64,000 bases of DNA, taken from NCBI RefSeq assembly GCF_000004825.1, contig NW_008805073.1, positions 1-64,000 of the forward strand. The letters run 5' to 3'. Made by a program: the position numbers and the translations under genes. The notes below the pieces were generated by a model. That model was given only the letters and a program-made list of their open reading frames with translations. It was not told where the DNA came from and searched no databases. This document shows, piece by piece, positions 11,323 to 21,511 of the stretch; position 1 is the stretch's first letter; each line of letters starts with the position of its first letter. The DNA comes from Heterostelium album PN500. Lineage: Eukaryota; Evosea; Eumycetozoa; Acytosteliales; Acytosteliaceae.

Positions 11323-12364
11323 TAGTAATATCAATAATAATATTTTTGATATGATTGTTGTTCATTTACTGTAAATAAATAAAATGTTAATAATTTGATC
11401 GTACTCTCTAAGTAATCTCTTCATTTCTTCTATGGAGTTAGGGCCTCATTTACTTAATTGATATGATATTATTATTATCATTATTGTTAGGATTGAGAAT
11501 GTGATAGAGTAATAGACACCTCTAATTATTTAAAAAAGAAATAAATTATTTTAATTAAAAAATTTGGTGTTGTGAAGTGTAGGTGGTTGTGGAAATGTTA
11601 TGCTAACAGGGTGTCAAGTGCTGGCAGCAATGGTAGTTGGAAAGAGCTCACACTAAATTTAAAGGTTTGTAGTATTAGTAGGAGTTAGTAGTATTAGTTG
11701 TTGTTTTAGTTGTTGTTATTGCTGTTGATTAAAAGTAAAATAGTATGTTGGTGTCGATTCCATTGCCATTTGTGGTTTCTCTTACGATTTCATCGGTCTC
11801 TTCCACAACTAATTCCTCTTCTTGTCGGGTTCTACTATAGTGGTATACTACTTGCTGTTTGACTTCTTCCTATACTTGACCAACTACTGTTTCGCGCTTT
11901 GATCATCTCATACATAACTGTTGGTCGCTGCTGCTATGGGTAGTTTATGCTATCATTGTTGTTGTTTTGTAGTTGTAGAAGTACTTGTTAATATTCAACT
12001 CAATAAATGCAAAAAAAAAAAAAATTTGTATGAAAAAGCATACTACGAATGGGATTCGCTATACACGTTAAATTCGTAGTTATCGCAACAATTTATTTTT
12101 TTATATATAAAAAAAATGTTAAATAACTTTAAAAAGAACACTTGCAACGATTTTATAGATAATATATATTATAAATGAGAATATTTATTTTTTTGTTAGT
12201 ATTTAATCAAGTATCTTCTGAAGATTAAAGATTTTAAATGTAAACATACCAATTGCATTCATAGACATGTCTCATAGTTGAATCTACTATTGCAAAAGAT
12301 CGTCAATGCATCATCGATCTCTACAATGTCAGTTTCATTTGTCTTTTGTATCTTACTTCACATT
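11323..12364. other. Intergenic DNA with a possible stray coding exon on the minus strand
   Basis: Mostly low-complexity sequence. On the minus strand, 11869-11729 follows a GTATAG acceptor-like site and reads 46 codons of normal composition (EEVKQQVVYHYSRTRQEEEL) before a stop. This could be a last exon or a relic; I could not find partner exons with confidence. Nothing else is visible. Confidence 0.3.
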
Positions 12365-12844
12365 CTAAACATCAATTAAATATACACTGGAATGACATAC
12401 TATTTGATTTAGCAAAGACCTTTTGTCCTTTTTGGAATAACGATGGGTGAACATCAGATGGATCGATAATTCTTCTCTCTCTTTGTGTTGTTTGTCTTTT
12501 TTGTATTTCAGAAGTTCGAACGATAGTTGTTGCTGTGGTTGTAGTTGCTGTAATTTGAGTTGTTGCTGCTGTTGATATTGATATTGTTGTTGGTTCGTTG
12601 GTCGTATTTGTAGTGTTTGTTGGTTTAGTAGCAATATCTGCTGAGAAAGATATTCGATCTCCATATCTTGACTCTCCAAATAACTAATAAATGGATTGTT
12701 TAAATTAAAAAAACTATTGTTATAGTAATTATTGTTATTATTGTTATTATTATTATTATAATTAATATTGTTATTGCTATAAGTGAAGTTATTGTTTTTG
12801 TTATTGTTACTGTTACTGTTATTGTTATTGTTACTGTTGACTAT
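12365..12844 (-). CDS. N/Q-rich hypothetical protein, N terminus unresolved
   Basis: An open frame of about 160 codons begins with an N-rich tract, continues through SFFNLNNPFISYLESQD and a short coiled-coil-like stretch (MEIEYLSQQILLLNQQTLQI), then a Q/L-rich block and a basic tail (KYKKDKQHKEREELSIH). No in-frame ATG is seen at the left part of the frame, so an upstream exon is likely; an ATAG acceptor lies near 12848. The domain is not recognised. Confidence 0.4.
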   Translation of the reverse strand: MVNSNNNNNSNSNNNKNNNFTYSNNNINYNNNNNNNNNNYYNNSFFNLNNPFISYLESQDMEIEYLSQQILLLNQQTLQIRPTNQQQYQYQQQQQLKLQQLQPQQQLSFELLKYKKDKQHKEREELSIHLMFTHRYSKKDKRSLLNQIVCHSSVYLIDV

Positions 12845-13169
12845 CTCAAATTAAATAACTATTGTTTGATCATTTTGTTTGAATACAAAAATTAAAAATT
12901 CAATTTCAATTTGTTATTGTTTGAAAATGATCATTTTTTTTTTTTGGAATTTAATTATTCAATAAATTTTTTTTTTAAGTCAATCTTTTTTTTTGATCGA
13001 AAAATAGATTTAGATCAAATAGAATTAGTACTTTCATTCTAAATTAAATTTTTAATATATAAAAACAACATTTAATAACTTTAAGACTTTTTATGACAAA
13101 TAATAGTAAAGCACAGAAAATAAAATTTAATTTAAAATAAATCAAATTTAAATCAAAAATTGTAAAATA

Positions 13170-13342
13170 TGATATAATATCAAAAAAAAAAAAGAACCAA
13201 CAAAAGAAAGCAGGGTAGTTTTTTTTATTTTATTCGATTTATGGTTACAAGCAAGAGCCAGTTTTGTTTTGAATTTTTACTATGTAAAAGAGCGACCTTT
13301 TCTTTCTTTTGTTGGTTCTTTTTTTTTTTTGATATTATATCA
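13170..13342. mobile_element. 173-bp MITE-like element with 41-bp terminal inverted repeats
   Basis: Positions 13170-13210 are the near-perfect inverse of 13302-13342; each arm reads outward as TGATATAATATC, an A run, then GAACCAACAAAAGAAAG. The core of about 90 bp is unique apart from a block (13215-13273) that is found again inverted at 21210-21264. Size, long TIRs and lack of coding capacity fit a non-autonomous DNA element. No clear target-site duplication is visible beyond the A/T flanks. Confidence 0.7.
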
Positions 13343-14999
13343 CTGTTGTTGTTTCAAATATTACCTATCAAATTACTATTAAATACAATCTAGAATCTTT
13401 TATTAAATTTATCGATCAATATTCAATTTTATAATGCCAAACCAAACAGTTAAACTGTTAATCATTGTAAACAATTTATTAGAGTTATTATTAAAGAGAT
13501 ATTAGATTTATATACACAAATATTTATTCATCTCTGCAAACAATACACCTACATTTATTATTAATTCCACCAGCAACATGTATTAAATCGATCCATTATT
13601 CAATTATTCACTAATTGATTTATCGATTGACACATCTATTTGTTAACTCATTCCCTTTATTCATTAATTTACATTCTTTCAAGATTCATCACCATCAGTT
13701 CATGTATTATATATTGTGCTTACACCCCATTCACTCAGTGTTGCTATGCGTTCATAACTGTGTTCCAATCTTTGGTAACAATAAAAATTTACATTAAATA
13801 AAAAAATATGATTAAATCTTTATCAAAGGCTCAATGGCTTTAATTAAATTACTTAATTAATTTATAAGTTATAACTTTTTTTTTTTTGTGACTCAAACAA
13901 ATTCACCAAAGACTCAATATATGTGTAAAAATACAACTTAACACTTAATCACAAGCGTCAGTTCAGCAATTGCAGTCAACAAAGGGATTCAATCACTTTC
14001 TTTTTCCTGTAATTTAATTTCAAAACAATTCTTGATATTGTCAACTCCAATCAAAATAGAAAGACGTTTATGATAATGCTGAAATCAAACAAAGAGCAAC
14101 CTACAAACAACTTCCTTACTTGATCGATGGTGATTTCGTAAATTTATAAGAAACAGATCATCCCACCATCAAAGATCTGGTAGAATTCTAAAAGCAATAC
14201 TCTTTTGAAAACAAATAACTCTATTAACAATACTCACTTATAGTTGGAGATATTCAATGGTTTCATTCCAATTCGTAGAGTTATCAAAATTTTTATTTAA
14301 TTTAACCAATAAAGACTAAGAGTTATTTATACAATTTTTTAAAAAGTATTTCTTTTCCAATCTATTTAATTTTTAATTTAAAAAATACAAATTGTTTCCA
14401 ACAATGAAAACTCTTTCAATACAATCAATCTAGAATGGTAAACTAACAATTGTCATGAAAACCATATTTCTTACAATCACATTTTTCCAATAAAAACATA
14501 AAAATTTTAACTCAATTTGAAACTTGTTTCAATCTTTTAAACCTAAATTAACACTTTAGAATTCGATAATGCAAATTCTATAAATAAAATTTGATCTTTT
14601 AAAACTTTTCAAAACAATAAAATTAGTGTTGAATTGCTTTTTAAAGATGATTTATGTTATTTATTCACCCTGGTCAGAAATATCATTTTTCTAAAAAGCA
14701 TTTTGATAGATTGTTCTTTACAAACATTAAAGAACATTTTATTTAAAACTTGTATTCCACTATATTCATTTATTATCTTTTCTCTTTTATTCACAACATA
14801 TATTCTTTATTTTCACTACTGTATTTCAAATTTAATATTGTCAAAGTTTTTCTTTTTATTTTATCATTTTATTAATTATCTATAAAAAATTAATATTTTT
14901 TTATATATTAATCATTATTATTTATCAATTATATTATATTAGTATTGTTTTATTGGTTTTTTCATTTTGATTCACCAAATTGAGGAATAAAGCTCCACC
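13343..14999. other. A+T-rich DNA upstream of the Fanzor-like gene
   Basis: No gene is supported. Small open stretches at 13615-13797 and 14634-14885 have hydrophobic, A+T-driven composition and no start context. The last 30 bases carry one arm (14971-14984) of an inverted repeat that spans the start codon at 15000. Confidence 0.5.
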
Positions 15000-15028
15000 A
15001 TGGAAACTTTAGTTCTCAATTTGGTGAA
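14971..15028 (+). promoter_or_regulatory. Inverted repeat spanning the start codon of the Fanzor-like gene
   Basis: TTCACCAAATTGAG (14971-14984) is perfectly complementary to 15015-15028, with the ATG in the 30-base loop. In RNA this would put the initiation site in a hairpin; in DNA it is a 14-bp dyad. The loop also holds CCACCATGG, an unusually strong start context for this A+T-rich genome. Confidence 0.5.
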
Positions 15029-18000
15029 ACAATTTGAGGATGATGTTGAATATGAATTCATTGTTGATGAATTTTGTAAAAAAAGTTTAATTTTTCGTGA
15101 TTTATCATATATTGTATCTAATTTTTTATCATTTTTTTATGTAAAATATTTTAATTTATTGGGTAGAGACCCAATCAATCAAAATTTTATAGATATAATA
15201 GATAAATTGAATATTAGTAAAAAAGAATCAATAGATATTAATGTTTTTAAACCAAGTAGATTTTTAATATTGGATTTTTCAATAATTTCATACATAGTAA
15301 ATAGAATATCAGATAAATCAAAGAGAAACAGAATAGATGATATAATTAAATTTATTAGAGAGAATAGTAATAATAAAGATCAATTTTATTATAGAAATTT
15401 ACAGCATTATATAAATAAAGAAAAATCAAAAGATTTGATAGATAGTGAATTGGAACAGTTTTTGAATTCCAATCAATTTCAGTATATATATAAGGATTTA
15501 GAGAAAATTCAAAAATCACAAGATTCAATATTACATTCAACTCATAATCATTTTAAAACACAATTATCAACCAACATAATGAATCACTTGACAAGTAGAA
15601 TATCAAATAGTATAACTTCAGTTTATAAAATAATAAATATAATATTGAAAAATAAATTAAATAATAAATTAAATAATAATAAGAAACTATCTACAACCAG
15701 TTTACTAAAATACTTAGTAAACAATAATATGGTATGTATTATTTTTTTTTAACAATTTTATTATATTTTTGTTTTTTTTTTATTTTTCTAATTTTTTTTT
15801 TAAAATCTATTAGATTGGATTTATTTCCAAAAAGCAATATTTGAAAATTATCAAGAGATATAAAGAAACTGTTGATGAGACAACAGAGATCACTAAAGAT
15901 GTGCGATACAGTTTGCTAATTCGAACATTGTTGGAGCGATCGGATGCTTGGGTTGAGAATCTCGACAACATTAAAATTGATTTGGGTATTTATTTAGAAT
16001 TATAAATTATTTATTTTAAATTTTTAGTTTATTAATTTTTTTTTAGATTCTCAACAATATTTTAGACATCATGATTTCAACCTGCTTAAAGATGGTATTC
16101 TATCGAAAAAGGTGAAAGAGTGTGGGTTGGAGCCTTTCTTTAAAAGATGTATAGAAGTAATTTCCAACCTAAAATCAGCTAATCTTAGTGATTTTTCCGA
16201 GGCCTTTTATATACATTTTCTTTTTTTACAATTAAATAATGGTAATTTTATTTTTTAATTTTTATTATTTTATTATATATATATTTTTTTTTTAAATTAA
16301 CTTTTTTTTATTATAATATTTAGATCTATTAAGAGTTCCAGAAGAAGATGTGATCCAACAATCCGAACACATCATTTTCAGACTGAGGAACATCGATTCT
16401 TTTAAGATTTTTCCAGTGAACACATATAATGGTAGTTTCACAATGCATGGCATTGACTGGCTTGAGAAACAAAAGACTACAATAGTTGAATCAAGCTATG
16501 ATATAACTAACATCATGGATATGGATATCCATGATTCAATCCAAGGTATATTGTTATTTTTTATCTATTTATCTATTATTTATTATCTATTTTATTTTTT
16601 ACTAAACAAATATTTGTTTTTTTTTTTTAGAAAATCAAAACGATTTTTTTAGTATATTTACAAATACTTTAGATATATTTTTGTCAAAGTATAATAATTT
16701 AGATATCAACATTAATGAAAAATTCATCACTATCATCACAAAATTCAAATCATCTTTATTATATTTACCATTTCCACCAGAAGCATCACCTTCTACAATT
16801 AATATTATTAAACAAATCAATATTAATATTCATAAATCAATTTTAACTTTAGATGAGTATTTAAAATCAACAAATACAACACACTATACTCATATCATTG
16901 ATTTAATTAATCATATCTATATGTTATGTACATCTTCTTTAATTAATAACCATTTTATTCAAACTTCATCTCTACAACCTCAACAACCATCAGATAATGA
17001 TGTAATAATAATTACAACTCATTCACAGTCACAATCTATTACATCGCAACCCTCCAACACTCCAACTTCACCAATGCTTTTTAATTCAACTCTAAAAAGT
17101 TCATTTACCATCTTCTTACAATCAATCCACAAAAAGAAAAAGAAGAAACCAGTATCAAGAGCCAAGAAGGTGTCGGTTAAAAAGGCACCAAAGAATCCAG
17201 CAAAGAAACCTCAACCGAGAGCCAAGACCAATACTACCACCAATGACAAGTCGCGTCGACGAAAATGTAAACCTTCCATACCAGCTAAATTGACCGACTA
17301 TGCTGCCAACATTAGACTGTTAACCAAGTATTTCCCTTTGAGTCAGGGCTCCTACAGTTGGAACGTGTTATCCCCCTTCGTTGGTCCATCACCGTCCGAT
17401 TTTACCTCGAACATGGACTCTATTCTAGAGTATCGTTTCATGGAGTATCTACACATGAAGAATCAATACTTTTGTTTTTCTGGATGGCAACCTCGACTGA
17501 TTTTCTCAAATCTCGTGAAACAAGAGAAGCTACCCGTTTTGAAATGTATAGTAGAACAAAACTATATGTATATCGAAACAAAGTTGGACTCGAATGTTAT
17601 TAAAAGGCTCTTGTTTTTTGAAGATTTATCCAATATTTCAATTACAACAATATCAGCTTTTATAGAATACTCGAGGGAGATTAATGGAACTACTGCAACA
17701 TCCTCATCAACTACAACTACAACAACATCCACAACTACAACAACTACAACAACTACAACTACAACTACAACTTCTTCTTCTTCTTCTTCATCATCTTCAT
17801 CCTCCTCCTCAAACAATACAACAAAACAAAAAAGAACAAGAATATTTTTTCATATAACTGACCATCCTTGGATTGATTTGCCTCCGTTGGATTCTAATGT
17901 TTCCAATCAACCACCTACAAAGGAAAAGTATTCATATACTTTAGCCACTAGACTCTATTATCTGATAGACAAATTCAAATTTACATTATTCCCCCATTTG

Positions 18001-21000
18001 AAAGGGTAAGTTTATTTATTTAAAAAGTTATTTACCTATTTATTTATTTTTATTAATTTTTTATTCTCAAAAAAAAATCAAATAGGTTGGAGCCAGTATT
18101 TTTGCTCTACAGTGAACAGGAAGTTTTGAATCTATTCAAAATTCCTAAATCACTTTCCAATAAGAATATTTCCATCAACCATATCATGACAGACGGTGTC
18201 ACTTTGTATTTAACTTACTCCAAAGTAGTAAATCAACCTCAAGTTTTAGTTCAGATGCAACCAGTTGAGACGGATACCAACCAACCTATTGACAAAGAGC
18301 CAGATCCCGATGAAGAACCAGACCCAGATTCCGAAGATGAGTTACCGCCAAAGATTGTAACTCCAACATTGCCACCAGAATGTAAGTTTTATTGTTTTAT
18401 TTAATTGTTATTTTCATTGTATTTGCCTTTGCAAAAACTAATTAAAATTTTTATTTTTTTATAGATTATGCTTGTGGAATTGCTTGCGATCCATCGCCGA
18501 GAAAGAATTGTTATGTTAATCAGAAAATCAAGTTTGATTTTACATCCAAAGGTAACACTCATAAACTCGATGATAAAGTTCTGAACATCAAGAGTTTAAG
18601 TTATAAATTCGATTGCAAAACATCGAAATTCAACAACAAAAGAAATACTTTTATTGGTAAAGAGATGGTAGAATATGAAACTACATTCCCATCGATTGAT
18701 AGTAAGTAGCTTTAACATTTTTTTCTTTTTATTTAAAATACTAACTGTTGTTTTATCATTTAGGCTCGAGAACTAATGATATCTTAAGTGTACAATGTTA
18801 TATTAGATCTCTAGGTTTCCGATATGGAAACAAAGACAACTATTTAAAGTTCTCTCAGTATAAGAAGCGAAGAGCTCAAGTACAAGTCAAGAAACTACGC
18901 TTCAAACGATTCATCCAGAAGAAAGTAGCCAGAAGCCATCGTTCTAAATTGATTTACACTCACGCCCTCAAGGGAATCGATGCCTACTTGTCGGGTGAAA
19001 AAGGTGCCAACAAAAACCATGTTGGTTCTAGTAGTAGTGGTAGAGGAAGTATCAGTGGTAATGGTAAGGATAGAGGTAGTATAAGTATTGGTGGTGGTGG
19101 TGGTGGTAGTAACACCAATTTTTTTAGTATATTATCAAATCATGATGAAGATAAAGATGATGATGAATACAACAATAATAACAATAATGTTAACAATAAT
19201 AATAATAACAATGATAACAACAATAATAATGATAACAATAATAATAATAATAATAAAAAAAAAGAAATGAATTTTCGTCAACGATCACATTATAAACCTA
19301 AACAACATCAAATAATTAAATGTAGATTTAGCGAAACCATTCAAAAGATAATTAATAGTAATAATATAAAATTTAATAATAACAAATCATATACAGTAAT
19401 AACTATGGGATTTCGTAATAGAAACCCAATAAATAATAATATTACAGACGAAGAGGATAAAATTATTAATTATTTCACTCAACACCTCGACAATATCATC
19501 AATTCCAGTCAGTTCATCAACAAACAAACAAGACAAATATTTAGATGGTCAATTCCAATCTTGGAATACCATCCACATCCACAACTCATTAAAATTCTCA
19601 ATCAACTATCACCTCAAATTCAAAACCAAATATTTGGTGAAACACTATCAAAAAAGCTAAACACTATAATCAATCCATCATCATCATTATCATCATCATC
19701 TTTATCCATACCATCTTCACCATCATACTCACCACCTCTTTCATCCCAATCATCTTCACCATCGCCATCTTTACAACCTCTATCACCATTATTAATATCA
19801 TCTTCACCACAATTATCACCATCTTCAATACCATTATCACTTTCACACTCACCACAATTACCATCATCTTCAATACCATTATCACCATCATATTCGCCAC
19901 TCTCTGAGAGTTCATTATCACTACTATCTTCACCAGCTACATGTAAAAATAAACTTCATATATTTATTTGCGGAGTAAATGACAACCCAAATATTTTAAA
20001 TAATAGAAAAGTATGTGAAGATTGTAGAAATAATAACAATAATAAAAATAACAATGACATTAACAATAATTCTAATAATAATAATAATAACAATAATAAC
20101 AATAATAATAACAATAACAATAACAGTAATTCTAATAATAATAATAACAATAATAACAATAATAAAAATAATAAAATAAATAATAAAAAAAACAGTAAGT
20201 ATTCATTCTCAAAAATTAATATATTCATTTTTTTTTATAAATTTTCTAACACTCTAACTATCTAGAAATCAAATGGGAATGCAATAAATGTGGAGTTATC
20301 AACAACTATAACAGAGAAAAAGTATTTGTTGACCAATCCAGAGTTTTTATCGGGCACTGTAAGAATTGCTTACAAGAACACCCAATGTTTTATAACGAAA
20401 AAGTAAAAACTGAATATGCCAATCTAATTAATCTATGTAAGTTTATTTTATATAATTTAATTATTTATCATTTATTAACTATAATTATTTTATAAAATTA
20501 TTTAGTTCCAGGTCATGGAGGTGGTCATATGGGGTTCATTCCTGGAATGAAAGGAATCAACCCAGCTCCATACGTCGAAAAAGAACTAAAAGATGTTTGC
20601 CAATACATTTACACTAATACCAAAGTAAATGTTCGTTATAAGATTGTCGATGAGTTCAATACATCTCAAGTATGTAAATCAAATATTTTTTTTATCATTA
20701 TCTCTTAATTTAATTAATAACTAACGAATTGATTTCCTTGGATTTATTATAGGTGTTCTCGCCACTACTCGAAGAGAACGAACTAGAGGTTCGCAGAGAT
20801 ATTTCAAAGTATGACTCTGCCAAGTGCCTAAAGCATATTCCAGAGGCGCACTGGGATCCACATAACAGAAAGGTGCCTCTATCCGAAAGTACTCTCCGGT
20901 ACAACAGGAAAGCTTACCTGTTTAACGGAAGTTACTACTATATCAACAGAGACGTGAACGGAGCCAACAATATCTTGTCGGCTGGTTTACGTCTTATCAA

Positions 21001-21094
21001 TCCATCTTTCGAAAAAGATGCGAGACATCAACTTCTTAAGAAGTTTCCACGGCTCCAGGAGGACGACGCTGAAGATTTGATCGATCAACGATAA
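15000..21094 (+). CDS. Fanzor/TnpB-family RNA-guided endonuclease homologue, giant form
   Basis: Fanzor proteins are eukaryotic relatives of bacterial TnpB; studied members cut DNA under guidance of an RNA. I model 11 exons: 15000-15731, 15814-15985, 16047-16241, 16324-16545, 16631-18005, 18086-18381, 18465-18701, 18764-20194, 20266-20436, 20506-20669, 20753-21094; all join in phase, giving about 1778 aa. Family marks: HIMTDGVTLYL (about 931-941), GIACDPSPRKN (RuvC-I, Asp about 1006), PGHGGGHMGFIPGMKGINP followed by YKIVDEFNTSQ (RuvC-II, Glu about 1660) and YINRDVNGANNIL (RuvC-III, Asp about 1732). The cysteines normally found between RuvC-II and III are absent. A basic KKKKKKP...KSRRRK segment near 600 may be a nuclear signal. 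T/S, N and S/P tracts swell the protein far beyond the usual 400-800 aa. Family call is strong; activity is unknown. Confidence 0.85.
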
Positions 21095-21511
21095 AAAGTT
21101 GGTAAGTTGTCAGAGAAAAAAAATTATTTTTAAAAAAAAGCACACTTTACTAATTTTTTTCTGTTTGAAAAAAGAATTTGACATTTAGTTGTAAGTAAAG
21201 TTTTCAATACAAAACAAACTGGCTCTTGCTTGTAACCATAAATCGAATAAAATAAAAAAAACCACTCTGATCACATTAACCCCACAATTTTTAATTTTAC
21301 TTTTTTTTAAAATAAAGCCCAGGCAAAGTTGTTGGAGCCATTTGTTTGTAAAAAAAAAAGTAAAAAAAAAACATATTTTTGCAATAAACTATTTATTTAT
21401 TGTTTTTGTTGTACAATAGAAATAACCATCTAATCTAATCTAATCTAATATTAGACATATAATCGACCAATAAATAAATTAAGTCGAATAACTTGATTAA
21501 TTTACATACAA
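21095..21511. other. 3' flank of the Fanzor-like gene with shared repeat blocks
   Basis: Contains the 23-bp block 21183-21205 (identical to 6647-6669) and then 21210-21264, about 50 bp nearly identical, in inverse, to the core of the MITE at 13215-13273. In Fanzor and TnpB loci the guide RNA is usually encoded at or beyond the 3' end of the gene, so this is where one would look; no clear RNA structure was recognised by eye. Four TAATC repeats near 21430 precede the next gene. Confidence 0.5.
21210..21264. repeat. Inverted copy of the MITE core
   Basis: About 50 bp including GGCTCTTGCTTGTAACCATA match, as reverse complement, positions 13215-13273 with one or two single-base differences. The two copies bracket the Fanzor-like gene in inverted orientation, 7.9 kb apart. 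Confidence 0.75.

Noticed and set aside
13615-14885. Small hydrophobic open frames upstream of the Fanzor gene
   Set aside because: A+T-driven composition, no dictyostelid start context, no link by splicing.
17562-17816. Poly-Val/Glu minus-strand frame
   Set aside because: Complement of the T/S homopolymer codons in the Fanzor gene.
19670-20228. Met- and Leu-rich minus-strand frames
   Set aside because: Antisense of S/P and N tracts in exon 8 of the Fanzor gene.
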